DNA of 64,000 nucleotides from Tenggerimyces flavus (GTDB taxonomy: Bacteria; Actinomycetota; Actinomycetes; Propionibacteriales; Actinopolymorphaceae). Position 1 is the stretch's first letter; each line of letters begins with the position of its first letter. A model generated the notes under the pieces. It saw nothing but the letters and a program-made list of their open reading frames with translations, searched no databases and was not told the origin of the DNA. This document shows, piece after piece, positions 33,978 through 42,485 of this stretch. The stretch is taken from positions 1,860,001 to 1,924,000 of the forward strand of contig NZ_JAFBCM010000001.1 in assembly GCF_016907715.1 (NCBI RefSeq), written 5' to 3'. Both the position numbers and the translations under genes were made by a program.

Positions 33978-36566
33978 CTACGACCCCACCGATGCCGGCC
34001 GGCCGTTGGAGACAGCGGCCACGCCAACGCCAACGCCAGCGCCGGCGTCGGGCTCGGGGAAGGCGAGCTCCATGTCGTGCTCGTGGGACTGCCCGCCGCT
34101 CACCTTGATCGTGCTCGCCGACGGCGGGTACGTCGTCGCGACCACGGTGTACTGGCCCTCGGGCACCTCGGCGAAGCGGTACGACCCGTCCTCACCCGTC
34201 GACGTGGCGCCGACCACGCGGCCGGCGGGATCGAGCAGCGTCACCCGCGCGCCGGGCAGCGGGCGCCGCCCGTACTTCCCGCGGATCCGTCCGTGCAGCT
34301 GCGCGCCGCCCACCAGCTCGACGTCCTGGCGCACCTTGCCCGTCTCCGAGACCTGCACCACCAACGCGGCGGGGCGATACACCCGCGCCGACACGGCCAT
34401 CGTGTACGACCCCGGCACCAGCCCGCGGAACGCGTACGACCCGTCCGACGTCGTCGAACGCGAGGCGACCACCTGCCCGGCCGGGTCCGTCAGCGTCACC
34501 GTGGCGCCCGACACCGGGCCGTTGCCGACCGAACGGATCGTCCCGTAGAGCCCGCTCTCCCCGGTCAACGTCACCGCGAGATCCAACGGCCCGTCACCGA
34601 TCTCGATCGGCGTCGCCTCCGGGTGGTAACCGTGCGCGCTAGCGATCAGCACGTACGTCCCACGCTCCGGCTTGTCGATCGAGTAGCCACCCTCGCCCGT
34701 CGCGACGCTGCGCCCCACCTGCTTGCCCGCAAGGTCGATCAGGGTGAGTACGGTGCCGCGGACGAGCTCACCATCCCCGCGACGCACATTGACTCGGATC
34801 GGCATCGGGTCGGCTTCCTCGTCTTCCTCACGTACGACTGCGTCGAGCTGTGGAACGGTTTCCTCAACGTCATCAGGGTCTTCGTCCGGCTCGAGGTCGG
34901 GAACGACGTCCTCCTCGGTCCGCTGCTGCGCCGGCAGGCTCACCGCGTAACCGCGCAGGTCGTTCTCGTCCTCTTCGAAAGCCTCGAGCGGCGTCGCCGC
35001 CGGGTCGCCACTGGCTGTGGTCGCGGCGGGGTGACCCTGCAGCGGCTTCTGCTTGAGGAACCAGGCGAACAGGAACGCCAAGGCCAACGCGGGAACGGCG
35101 TACAGGAAGATCGGCGGCAGCGCGTCGGCGAACGCGAGCACGAATCCCTCACGTACGTTGGCCGGAAGGCCCTGCAACGACTCCGGCGTGATCGAGTCCA
35201 CCGAGGGCACCGGGGCGCCACCGGTCGACGGCAGCCGCTCGGTGAGCGCGTCGGCGAGCCTGTTCGTGAACAGCGCGCCGAACGCCGCCGTACCCAGGCA
35301 CGCGCCGATCTGCCGGAAGTAGTTCGACGCCGACGTCGCGACGCCGAGGTCCTCGCGGGGCGCCGAGTTCTGGACGGCGAGCACCAGCGTCGGCATCACC
35401 AGACCGACGCCGACACCCAGCACCGCCATGTAGATGCCGTTCTCCACGCGAGTCGAGTCGACGTCCATCTGCGCGAGCAACGCCATGCCGCCACCGGCGA
35501 TCATCGTGCCGAGGATCGGGAACACCTTGTAGTGACCGGTCGCCGACATGATCCGGCCGGCCGTGATCGACGCGACGAACAGCCCGCTGACCATCGGCAG
35601 CATCAGCAGCCCGGACTCGGTCGGCGTCGCGCCGTCGACCATCTGCAGGAACACCGGCAGGTAGGCGATCGCGCCGAACATCGCGAACCCGATGATGAGC
35701 CCGATCACGCTGGCGACGCTGAAGATGCCGTCCCGGAACAGCCGGAGCGGAATGATCGGCTCGCTGGCGAAATGTTCGCGAACGACGAACAGAATGATCG
35801 AAACTATCGCTCCGCCGGCGAGAGCGAGGATCTGCCACGAGTCCCACTCGTACTGCGAACCACCCCAGCTGCTGAACAACACGATGCACGTCGACGCCAC
35901 CGCGAGCAGCAGCGCGCCCCAGTAGTCGAGCCGCGGCCGGACGTGGTGCTTCGGAAGTTTCAGCACCGCCGCCGTAACGAACAGCGCGATGATGCCGAGC
36001 GGGATGTTCACGTAGAAGCACCAACGCCAGCTGGCGTGCTCGGTGAACAGGCCGCCGAGGAGCGGGCCGATCACCGACGAAAGGCCGAAGACCGCGCCGA
36101 TCAGACCCATGTAACGGCCGCGCTCGCGCGGCGGAACGACGTCGGCGATGATCGCCTGCGCGCCGATCATCAGGCCGCCCGCGCCGACGCCCTGCAGGGC
36201 GCGGAACGCGATCAGCTCGGGCATGTTGTGCGCCCAGCCGGACAACACCGAGCCGACGAGGAACACGATGATCGCGAACTGGAAGATGCCCTTGCGGCCG
36301 AACAGATCGCCGAGCTTGCCGTAGATCGGCATCACGACCGTGGACGACAGCAGGTACGCGGTGACGACCCAGGAGATGTGGTCGAGCCCGTTCAGCTCGC
36401 CGACGATGGTGGGGAGCGCGGTCGCGACGATCGTCTGGTCGAGCGCGGCGAGCAGAACCGTCAGCATGAGTGCCGAGAACACCACGAGAATGCGCTTGCG
36501 GCTCAGCGTTTCCTCGGTGGGCGCGGGCACACTGGGCGGCATGCGGTCCACGTTGGTCGTTGTCAC
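33978..36566 (-). CDS. DHA2-type MFS drug transporter with C-terminal beta-sandwich repeats
   Basis: 862 residues. Residues ~25-510 are a 14-helix EmrB/QacA-type (DHA2) MFS transporter: [17 protein letters not shown], the [11 protein letters not shown] loop, and motif C region [14 protein letters not shown]. An acidic linker (~530-585) follows. About residues 587-835 form three carboxypeptidase-regulatory-like repeats, each with the pattern GxV..A.VTL.D.AG+VV..+.T..DGSY.F..V..G.Y.. . The final tail is Ala/Gly/Val-rich. The length is nearly twice the usual ~500. The start is GTG 36566. The repeats may be an extra sensing or binding domain. Confidence 0.88.
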   Translation of the reverse strand: MTTTNVDRMPPSVPAPTEETLSRKRILVVFSALMLTVLLAALDQTIVATALPTIVGELNGLDHISWVVTAYLLSSTVVMPIYGKLGDLFGRKGIFQFAIIVFLVGSVLSGWAHNMPELIAFRALQGVGAGGLMIGAQAIIADVVPPRERGRYMGLIGAVFGLSSVIGPLLGGLFTEHASWRWCFYVNIPLGIIALFVTAAVLKLPKHHVRPRLDYWGALLLAVASTCIVLFSSWGGSQYEWDSWQILALAGGAIVSIILFVVREHFASEPIIPLRLFRDGIFSVASVIGLIIGFAMFGAIAYLPVFLQMVDGATPTESGLLMLPMVSGLFVASITAGRIMSATGHYKVFPILGTMIAGGGMALLAQMDVDSTRVENGIYMAVLGVGVGLVMPTLVLAVQNSAPREDLGVATSASNYFRQIGACLGTAAFGALFTNRLADALTERLPSTGGAPVPSVDSITPESLQGLPANVREGFVLAFADALPPIFLYAVPALALAFLFAWFLKQKPLQGHPAATTASGDPAATPLEAFEEDENDLRGYAVSLPAQQRTEEDVVPDLEPDEDPDDVEETVPQLDAVVREEDEEADPMPIRVNVRRGDGELVRGTVLTLIDLAGKQVGRSVATGEGGYSIDKPERGTYVLIASAHGYHPEATPIEIGDGPLDLAVTLTGESGLYGTIRSVGNGPVSGATVTLTDPAGQVVASRSTTSDGSYAFRGLVPGSYTMAVSARVYRPAALVVQVSETGKVRQDVELVGGAQLHGRIRGKYGRRPLPGARVTLLDPAGRVVGATSTGEDGSYRFAEVPEGQYTVVATTYPPSASTIKVSGGQSHEHDMELAFPEPDAGAGVGVGVAAVSNGRPASVGS

Positions 36567-36740
36567 GGGGGCGACCCTCCGGATGTGGTCACTGGATGTG
36601 ACGTTCTCGTCACCAATGTCGAACTTGCCCTACTGTACGCGCCCGCCTCAGCACGCTTAGCAACCGCCTGTGGACCGCGTTCTTCTCGCCCTATTTGCCG
36701 GGTACTCTGGTGCGGGCCTGATGTCTTCCGGGGGTGGGGA

Positions 36741-37247
36741 ATGATCAAGTTTGGTGGGGCTCTCACGCTGCTCGGCGTGCTCGTCGTCACCGCGTGCTCA
36801 GGCCCCGGTCCCTCCGCCGACGTCAACAAGCGCGCTGCGGACAGCAACGCCCCGGTGATCGTGACCGGCACGGTGCGTAAGGCTGTCGACGGCAAGCCCG
36901 CCGAGCCCGTAGCCGGCGCGACGATCACGCTCACCTGGTCCACCGACCGTGCGGCCGCCAAGTCCGGCGCCACCCTCGAGCCCGCCATCGTGGCGAAGGC
37001 GACCACCGACGGCAAGGGCCGTTACACCGTTCGCGGGACGGCGCCGCAGGCCTTGGTCAAGGGTGCGGCGAAGAACGACGGGATCGCGACGATCTCCATG
37101 CTGGTCGAGGCGACGAACGGTGACTTCACCTCGTCCGGCTTCACCCGCCAGATCGTCAACGGCACCTGGCGTACCGCCGCCGGCCCGATCGACATCACCT
37201 ACCGCTACGACCCCAAGGGCGCCCTGAAGAACGGCGGCACTCAGTAG
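36741..37247 (+). CDS. lipoprotein with a carboxypeptidase-regulatory-like domain
   Basis: 168 residues. The signal peptide ends in a lipobox LVVTAC (Cys ~19), so it should be a membrane lipoprotein. The mature domain resembles the repeats at the end of the neighbouring MFS protein: VTGTVRKAVDGKPAEPVAGATITLTW, then ATTDGKGRYTVRG. It is divergent from the MFS gene (174 bp between starts). Shared domain type and adjacency suggest a joint function at the envelope; the partner and ligand are not known. Confidence 0.75.
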   Translation: MIKFGGALTLLGVLVVTACSGPGPSADVNKRAADSNAPVIVTGTVRKAVDGKPAEPVAGATITLTWSTDRAAAKSGATLEPAIVAKATTDGKGRYTVRGTAPQALVKGAAKNDGIATISMLVEATNGDFTSSGFTRQIVNGTWRTAAGPIDITYRYDPKGALKNGGTQ

Positions 37248-37258
37248 TCGCGTGCCGC

Positions 37259-37843
37259 TCAGTCCTCGCTCTCCGTGTCGTGGGGCTGCGGCAGTCTTGG
37301 GTGCTTGGTCGGATAGAGCGCCGTCTGGAACGCGTACGCCACGCCGTTCTCGGTGCGAGGTAGCTGCGCGTACTCGTTGACCAGCGCGATGACGCGGAAC
37401 CAGAACTCGTCGGCGTCGTCGTCGGAGATCCAGGCGTATCTCTTGCCCGCACGCAGGTTGTCGTCGCGCTGGGCTTGTTCGGACTCGGCGGCGATGGCCA
37501 CGAACCAGTTCGGCGTCGACTCGGTGCGCTCCGGGCCTGGGCCTTCGACGTAGAACGACCTGGCGGTGCGTCCGTAGAAGCGCTCCTCCCGCCCGCGGAC
37601 CGTGCGGGTGCGGATGACCTTCAGCAGCCCGGCCGACGCGAGCAGCCCGACGTGGTAGGCGACGCTGCTCTTCGGCCGTTCCACCGCGGCAGCCAGCTCT
37701 TGCACGGTCGCGGCGCGCTCCAGCAGCAGCTCGAGCACGGTCCCGCGGAGCGGGTGGAACATCGCCTTGACCCCTTGCGGGGTCGACACGCGGCGGACGT
37801 CGTCCAGCTCGTAGTCGGGAAACTGCTGCTGACTGATCGACAT
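37259..37843 (-). CDS. ArsR-like winged helix regulator
   Basis: 194 residues. Residues ~25-85 form an ArsR/GntR-like winged helix: GVKAMFHPLRGTVLELLLERAATVQELAAAVERPKSSVAYHVGLLASAGLL, followed by a basic wing (RTRTVRGREERFY). The C-terminal half is acidic and helical and likely dimerises or senses a ligand. It is divergent from the DinB-like gene (83 bp between starts), which it may regulate. Confidence 0.82.
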   Translation of the reverse strand: MSISQQQFPDYELDDVRRVSTPQGVKAMFHPLRGTVLELLLERAATVQELAAAVERPKSSVAYHVGLLASAGLLKVIRTRTVRGREERFYGRTARSFYVEGPGPERTESTPNWFVAIAAESEQAQRDDNLRAGKRYAWISDDDADEFWFRVIALVNEYAQLPRTENGVAYAFQTALYPTKHPRLPQPHDTESED

Positions 37844-37926
37844 TTTTGGATTACTTCCGTATGCTCACTGATCGAAACTTCTCGATTGGTTGCTGGACAG
37901 CCTATCCGTACGCCTGGGGAGGACCG

Positions 37927-38430
37927 ATGGACCACACCGACATCCCGTTCGCGGAGTGCGCGACCGGCACCGAGGGCGAGATGCTGCTCTTCGCCCTCGA
38001 CCGGGTCCATCGCCAGTTCGCCTGGAAGACCGGTGGGCTCCCTGTCGAGCAGATGCTCCAGAAGCATCCGCCGTCGGAGCTGACGCTGGCCTGGCTGGTC
38101 CAACATCTCACCAGGGTCGAGGCGGACTGGACGGCGCGCGCCCAAGGCCGCGACGGCGACGAGACGCTCGCGGACGTCGACTGGGACGCCCTCGCCCACG
38201 AGCCCGACGAGCTGCGCGCCCTGTGGTTCCAGACGATCGCCCGGACGAGGCAGGCCTGGACGGTCATGGCCACCGACCTCGACACCGTCGTTCCCTGGTA
38301 CGGCGACGACTACCACGTGAACCGCCGCCGCGTTCTCGTCGACATCCTCGAAGAGAACCTGCTGCACACTGGCCAAACCTCGATCGTCCGCGAGGCGGTC
38401 GACGGGCTGACCGGCAACGACCCACCGTGA
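37927..38430 (+). CDS. DinB-superfamily protein (DUF664/mycothiol transferase-like)
   Basis: 167 residues of the DinB/DUF664 four-helix type: an initial helix FALDRVHRQFAWKTGGL, LAWLVQHLTRVEADWT with a conserved metal-ligand His, and C-terminal VNRRRVLVDILEENLLHTGQ with the second His cluster. Such proteins in mycothiol producers use mycothiol or bind metal. ATG 37927 with GGGAGGA upstream is preferred to an earlier GTG/ATG. It is followed by a second DinB-like gene. Confidence 0.75.
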   Translation: MDHTDIPFAECATGTEGEMLLFALDRVHRQFAWKTGGLPVEQMLQKHPPSELTLAWLVQHLTRVEADWTARAQGRDGDETLADVDWDALAHEPDELRALWFQTIARTRQAWTVMATDLDTVVPWYGDDYHVNRRRVLVDILEENLLHTGQTSIVREAVDGLTGNDPP

Positions 38431-38449
38431 CCGCTGACGAAGGAGCCTG

Positions 38450-38917
38450 ATGAACACGCTGTTCGACGAGGAGATCCGCAGCCACCACAGCATGCGGGAC
38501 CACCTGCTGACGCTGGTGTCCGATGCCGATCTCGGCTACGAGTTGCCCGGCCAGAACCCCACGCTGGGCGGACTGCTGATCGAGCTGGGCGACCTGCAGG
38601 GCGTCTACACGCACTCGTTCGCGACGTTCACCCTCGACTGGAAGCACCGCCAGCTCCCGCCGCCGGCGACGGTCACTGTCGCCGGCCTGCGCTCGTGGTT
38701 CGACGCGCAGGACGCCGCGATGAAGGCCGCGTTGGACCGCTTCACCGACGAGGAGCTGCGCATCGACCGGATCGACCGCGGCGGCTTCGTCGCTTCGCCG
38801 TTCGTCCAGCATCAGGTCTACCGCGAGGCGGTCTACATCTTCTACGGCAAGCTCAGCGTCTACCTCAAGGCGCTGGAGATCGACGGCGGAGAGCAGTGGG
38901 CCGGATGGGTGGGCTGA
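38450..38917 (+). CDS. DinB-like protein
   Basis: 155 residues, helical, with DinB-type spacing of histidines: RSHHSMRDHLLTLV near residue 10 and FVQHQVYREAVYIF near residue 120, plus the central LIELGDLQGVYTHSF. It lies 19 bp after the previous DinB-like gene and its stop overlaps the acetyltransferase start by 13 bp, indicating a three-gene operon. Function unknown. Confidence 0.65.
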   Translation: MNTLFDEEIRSHHSMRDHLLTLVSDADLGYELPGQNPTLGGLLIELGDLQGVYTHSFATFTLDWKHRQLPPPATVTVAGLRSWFDAQDAAMKAALDRFTDEELRIDRIDRGGFVASPFVQHQVYREAVYIFYGKLSVYLKALEIDGGEQWAGWVG

Positions 38918-39507
38918 CGCCGTACACCGTTCGCGCGCTCGACGGGACGACCTGGGACGCGTTCGCGGAGCTGGTCGAGCGCAACGGCGGAGTCTTCGGC
39001 GGCTGTTGGTGCATGGGTCACCACGCGATGGACAACGGCGAGACGTACCGCTGGCAGAAGTACGACAAGCGCGCCAAGAAGGAGGAGCTGGTGCGCGCCG
39101 GCCGTGCCCACGCCGCGCTGGTCTTCGACGCCGACGGCCTGGCGCAGGGGTGGGCGAAGTACGGCAGGCTCGAGGAACAGCCGATCATCGAGCAAAACCG
39201 GCGTGCGTACGAAGCCGATCCCCCGCCGCCGCCCGACTGGCGGATCACCTGCTTCTACGTCGACACCCGCCACCGGCGCCAGGGCATCGCGCGCGCCGCG
39301 CTCGAGGGGGCACTGGACCTGATCGCCCACGCGGGCGGAGGACGTGTCGAAGCCCTCCCCGAGGTGACCGCCGACCGCATCGCCCACGGGCGCTTCCTGT
39401 TCGAGATGACGGTCGAGCTGTACGAGGAGTACGGCTTCGAGCGCGTGCGCCAGATCGGCAAACACCGCTGGATCGTGAGCCGCACGCTGGAGCCCAACCC
39501 GGCCTAG
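38905..39507 (+). CDS. GNAT family N-acetyltransferase
   Basis: 200 residues. The GNAT core is visible: CFYVDTRHRRQGIARAALEGAL gives the acetyl-CoA-binding V..xxR.QGIA loop, and ELYEEYGFERVR the terminal strand. The N-terminal FGGCWCMGHH is a Cys/His-rich motif seen in a subgroup of uncharacterised GNATs. ATG 38905 overlaps the upstream stop by 13 bp. It ends 4 bp before the dispersed repeat. Substrate unknown. Confidence 0.78.
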   Translation: MGGLTPYTVRALDGTTWDAFAELVERNGGVFGGCWCMGHHAMDNGETYRWQKYDKRAKKEELVRAGRAHAALVFDADGLAQGWAKYGRLEEQPIIEQNRRAYEADPPPPPDWRITCFYVDTRHRRQGIARAALEGALDLIAHAGGGRVEALPEVTADRIAHGRFLFEMTVELYEEYGFERVRQIGKHRWIVSRTLEPNPA

Positions 39508-39511
39508 CGAC

Positions 39512-39594
39512 GGCCAATGATCATGTTTACATGATCATTCGCCGCTCTACGTGGGATACACCCCGCGTAGAGCACCCGCTCACCAGGTAAGGCG
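39512..39594 (-). repeat. 83-bp dispersed intergenic repeat, copy 2 (inverted)
   Basis: This reverse-strand copy aligns gap-free with 11045-11127 (65/83 identical). The palindrome pairs 39512-39526 with 39529-39543 around two bases, and a second stem pairs 39544-39551 with 39565-39572 (GCTCTACG/CGTAGAGC). As at copy 1, it begins directly after a gene end (the acetyltransferase). Orientation relative to the preceding gene is opposite to copy 1. Confidence 0.75.
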
Positions 39595-39639
39595 GCATCG
39601 GTGCCCATCCGCCAGCACCGCCGACTTCCGCAACGGGGT

Positions 39640-40497
39640 CTAGGTCTGCCTCGGAGGCTCGAGCATCGCCGTGACCTCAGCGGGCGTGGGGCAGTGGCTG
39701 TTCTGGCGGAAGTACGCGCGCCAGGGCCGGTAGCCGCGGTCATAGCCGGCGCGCATCGCGTGCGGATCGAGGTCGGCGAACACGACGCTGGGCGTTCCGT
39801 CCGATGTACGGGTGGCCAGCCATCGATCGTCGGGTGACGCCACACCGGACCCGTCGCTCCCGGGAGCGGCGAAGGCGATCCACATCCCGGTGAGCAACGC
39901 GTTCGCCTTGGCCAGTCGCGGGTCACCACCGCCAATCAGCACACAGTCGGTCGCCAGTGTCTCGTACTCGATGAACACCTCGGGCATGCATGCCTCACAG
40001 CACAGCGCGCAGGCGAAGCGGAACCCGTCGACCTCGAAGACGGTCGGATGATCGCCCGCGGCATACATATACGTCGACTCGCTGGGGGAGAGGTATCGCT
40101 TGTCGTACCGGCTGACGAGCTGCCCGGTCCCACTGATCACGTACAAGCTGTTGAACGGTCGTGCGCTTCCCACGTCACGATGGGCCGAGCCGACCACCGC
40201 CCACACACCCACGTCGCCGGCGTGCTCGACGGTCGCCGCGAGTTCCTCCGACAGCACCGCCCAGTCGACTCGCGACCAGTCCGACTCCGCCAACCGATCG
40301 GGATCGCGCGACAGCCACCGCTTGTCCGGGTAGGCCGACAACGCCCCTTCGGTGAACGAGATCAGCCGCGCTCCACCGTCAGCCGCGACGGTCATCAGCT
40401 CCCGAATGCGCCGGCCATGCTCACGAATCGACACCCCGTCCGGGATCTGCGCCCGCGTCCCCACGCCCTGCGCCACCGCGATCCGGATCGAGGTCAT
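39640..40497 (-). CDS. carbon-nitrogen hydrolase (nitrilase superfamily)
   Basis: 285 residues from ATG 40497. The catalytic triad positions are visible: Glu in ISFTEGAL, Lys in YDKRYLSPSE, and the Cys in ALCCEACMPE, which aligns with the usual ICYDxxFPE. The residue after the nucleophile region is Glu where Asp is usual, and Met replaces Phe. Members hydrolyse amides or nitriles. The Cys-rich active-site segment is atypical. It is convergent with the operon ending at 39507 and followed upstream by two unrelated small genes on the same strand. Confidence 0.75.
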   Translation of the reverse strand: MTSIRIAVAQGVGTRAQIPDGVSIREHGRRIRELMTVAADGGARLISFTEGALSAYPDKRWLSRDPDRLAESDWSRVDWAVLSEELAATVEHAGDVGVWAVVGSAHRDVGSARPFNSLYVISGTGQLVSRYDKRYLSPSESTYMYAAGDHPTVFEVDGFRFACALCCEACMPEVFIEYETLATDCVLIGGGDPRLAKANALLTGMWIAFAAPGSDGSGVASPDDRWLATRTSDGTPSVVFADLDPHAMRAGYDRGYRPWRAYFRQNSHCPTPAEVTAMLEPPRQT

Positions 40498-40535
40498 GTC
40501 GCGAGATGCTCGCACCCACCACCGACAAGGCGGCC

Positions 40536-40742
40536 CTAGCTGTTGCTGCTACCCGTTCCGTCGTCCTCGACGTCGTCGGCCGGCTCCTCGACCAGCTCCA
40601 CGTCACCCGTTGCGCTCGCGATCCGCTCGGTCTCGTCACCGTCCCCGTGCATACGGGTGATGTCGTCCATCGAGTGGATCGCCAAGGCCTCCGGATCGAC
40701 GTCGTCGACCGTCGGACGTCTGCTCTCCTGTTCGTCGCTCAC
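40536..40742 (-). CDS. small acidic protein
   Basis: 68 residues, highly acidic, with no hydrophobic segment: it ends in EEPADDVEDDGTGSSNS. It starts with GTG 40742, 10 bp after the stop of the membrane-protein gene on the same strand, so the two are likely cotranscribed. I recognise no family. Composition suggests a disordered protein. Confidence 0.5.
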   Translation of the reverse strand: MSDEQESRRPTVDDVDPEALAIHSMDDITRMHGDGDETERIASATGDVELVEEPADDVEDDGTGSSNS

Positions 40743-40752
40743 GGCCGAGCCC

Positions 40753-41148
40753 CTACCCGCCCAGCTGACGCCGAACCACAGGCCGGCTGTGCTCGTCCCG
40801 CCGCCGCACCATCGCGAGCAGCATGCACGGCAGCATCAGCACGTGGCCGCCGAGCAGCACGCCGTCGGCGGGGAGCACGCCGAGCCGGTACGGCACGAGC
40901 AGCAGCAGGAACGGTACGTACATCGCCAGCGCCATCTCCCCGACCGCCACGACGCCGTGGCCGCGCAGCACCATCCACACTCCGACGCCGACGGTCATGT
41001 TCGTCGCCATCAGCAGCGTCATCCCCTCCACCCCGGACGCGTGCCCGGGCCAGACCAGCGACCAGAGTGGTCCGAGCAGCAGCATCCCTCCGCTCATCGC
41101 GACGAGCATCCGCAGGAAGTTCCACCAGAAACGCCGCGTCGTCCCCAT
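40753..41148 (-). CDS. small integral membrane protein
   Basis: 131 residues with four hydrophobic segments (MLVAMSGGMLLLGPLW, LLMATNMTVGVGVWMVL, VPFLLLLVPYRLG, LLGGHVLMLPCMLLAMV) and a short basic C terminus. ATG 41148 is chosen because the upstream extension of the frame is not protein-like. Similar actinobacterial proteins are sometimes labelled FliP-like, but nothing flagellar is nearby. Function unknown. Confidence 0.65.
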   Translation of the reverse strand: MGTTRRFWWNFLRMLVAMSGGMLLLGPLWSLVWPGHASGVEGMTLLMATNMTVGVGVWMVLRGHGVVAVGEMALAMYVPFLLLLVPYRLGVLPADGVLLGGHVLMLPCMLLAMVRRRDEHSRPVVRRQLGG

Positions 41149-41216
41149 GCCACTCAGCGTCACATACCGACCCGGCGAGACCCCAGCGAAAGTTTCTTGA
41201 GAAAGTTCGGAAGTCG

Positions 41217-41242
41217 TGTCGATTCCCGGTCTGGTCGTTCGA
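41217..41242 (+). promoter_or_regulatory. ECF42-type promoter upstream of DUF998-DGPF-sigma operon
   Basis: TGTCGA at 41217-41222 followed 17 nt later by CGA at 41240-41242 matches the reported ECF42 promoter pattern (TGTCGA at -35, CGA/TC at -10). It lies about 60 bp before the DUF998 start, which begins an operon encoding an ECF42-type sigma factor. Autoregulation is therefore likely. Confidence 0.55.
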
Positions 41243-41300
41243 GGCCTAGGTAAAGGCCGGCCCACGAACGGGTCGGAACCAGACTTCACAGGAGCCGACC

Positions 41301-41999
41301 ATGACGCAGCACACCGCCACCGCCGCCACCCTGACCAGCAAGAACGCCGTCTGCGACCCCGCCACCAGCGTCACCCGGAGCCTGCTCGGCTACGGTGTCG
41401 TCGCCGGCCCGCTCTACACGATCGTCGCGCTGACCCAGGCGTTCACCCGCGAGGGGTTCGACCTCAGCCGCCACCAGGTGAGCCTGCTCAGCAACGGCGA
41501 CCTCGGCTGGATCCAGATCACGAACTTCGTCCTCACCGGCCTGATGACGATCGCGTTCGCCGTCGGCCTCGGCCGCGCCCTCAAGGACGGCCGCGGCGCC
41601 AAGTGGGCTCCGAGACTTATCGGAACGTACGGCGCAAGTCTCATCGCCGCCGGAATCTTCCGCGCCGACCCCGCGCTCGGCTTCCCGGCCGGCACGCCGA
41701 CCGGCGGCCCGGTGACCATGAGCTGGCACGCCTTGGGCCACTTCACGGCTGGTGCAATCGGGTTCCTCGCGCTCGTCATCGGCTGCATCGTCCTGGCCCG
41801 CCGCTTCGCCGGCGAGGGTCGCAAGGCCTGGGCCGCGTACTCCGTCGCGACCGGCGTGCTCTTCCTCTTCTCGTTCATCGGCATCGCCTCCACCGGAGGC
41901 GCCGTCGTGGCCAACGTCGGCTTCGGCATCGCCGTCGCGCTCGCCTGGACCTGGGTCGCCGCCGTCGCGGTGCACCTCTACCAGCGAGCCAGCAAGTAA
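41301..41999 (+). CDS. DUF998 membrane protein
   Basis: 232 residues with about six membrane helices, beginning GYGVVAGPLYTIVALTQAF, and the DUF998 motif DLSRHQVSLLSNGDLGWIQ after helix 1; SWHALGHFTAGAIGF is the second conserved block. Function of the family is unknown. It is the first gene after the ECF42-type promoter and is followed 33 bp later by the DGPF protein gene. Confidence 0.8.
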   Translation: MTQHTATAATLTSKNAVCDPATSVTRSLLGYGVVAGPLYTIVALTQAFTREGFDLSRHQVSLLSNGDLGWIQITNFVLTGLMTIAFAVGLGRALKDGRGAKWAPRLIGTYGASLIAAGIFRADPALGFPAGTPTGGPVTMSWHALGHFTAGAIGFLALVIGCIVLARRFAGEGRKAWAAYSVATGVLFLFSFIGIASTGGAVVANVGFGIAVALAWTWVAAVAVHLYQRASK

Positions 42000-42032
42000 C
42001 CTCACCCGCCACACACCCAAGGAGAGAAGATC

Positions 42033-42407
42033 ATGCGCTACCTCGTCCTGCTCCGCGGCACCAACCCTCCGACCCCGCCCCCCGCCGAACTGATGGAGGG
42101 AATCATGAAGCTCGGTGAAGAGGCCACCAAGGCCGGAGCGCTCCTCGACACGGCCGGCCTGCAGCCGAGCGTGAACGGTGCCCGCGTCGCCCTCACCGGC
42201 GGCCAGCTCAGCGTCACCGACGGCCCGTTCACCGAGGCGAAGGAACTGATCAGCTACGCGATCTACGAGGTCCGCTCCAAGGAGGAAGCGGTCGAGTGGG
42301 CGAACCGCTTCGTCAAGCTGCACCGCGACCTCTGGGAAGGCTGGGAGGGCGAGGCCGACGTGCTCAAGATCTTCGGGCCGGAGGACTTCGCCGGACCGCC
42401 CGCCTAA
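42033..42407 (+). CDS. YCII-related DGPF-domain protein
   Basis: 124 residues of the YCII/DGPF family, beginning MRYLVLLRG and carrying the diagnostic block TDGPFTEAKELISYAI. These proteins are the regular genomic partners of ECF42-group sigma factors and are thought to act in signal input or as targets. GGAGAG stands before ATG 42033. A hairpin lies between it and the sigma gene. Confidence 0.88.
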   Translation: MRYLVLLRGTNPPTPPPAELMEGIMKLGEEATKAGALLDTAGLQPSVNGARVALTGGQLSVTDGPFTEAKELISYAIYEVRSKEEAVEWANRFVKLHRDLWEGWEGEADVLKIFGPEDFAGPPA

Positions 42408-42426
42408 CGAAACTACCGGCCACGAA

Positions 42427-42456
42427 GCCCTCGACTTCCGGAAGGAAGTTGAGGGC
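42427..42456. terminator. hairpin between DGPF gene and sigma factor gene
   Basis: 13-nt arms (42427-42439 and 42444-42456, one G-U pair) close a GGAA tetraloop and are followed by TTTC. It is 19 bp after the DGPF stop and 29 bp before the sigma start, so it may terminate most transcripts and limit sigma-factor expression within the operon. Confidence 0.65.
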
Positions 42457-42485
42457 TTTCGGCTGTCGGTGCTTGGATCAGGCCC

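Noticed and set aside
34077-37247. 1056-codon frame antisense to the MFS fusion and running into the lipoprotein
   Set aside because: Only its last 168 codons (the lipoprotein from 36741) are protein-like; the rest is an antisense shadow.
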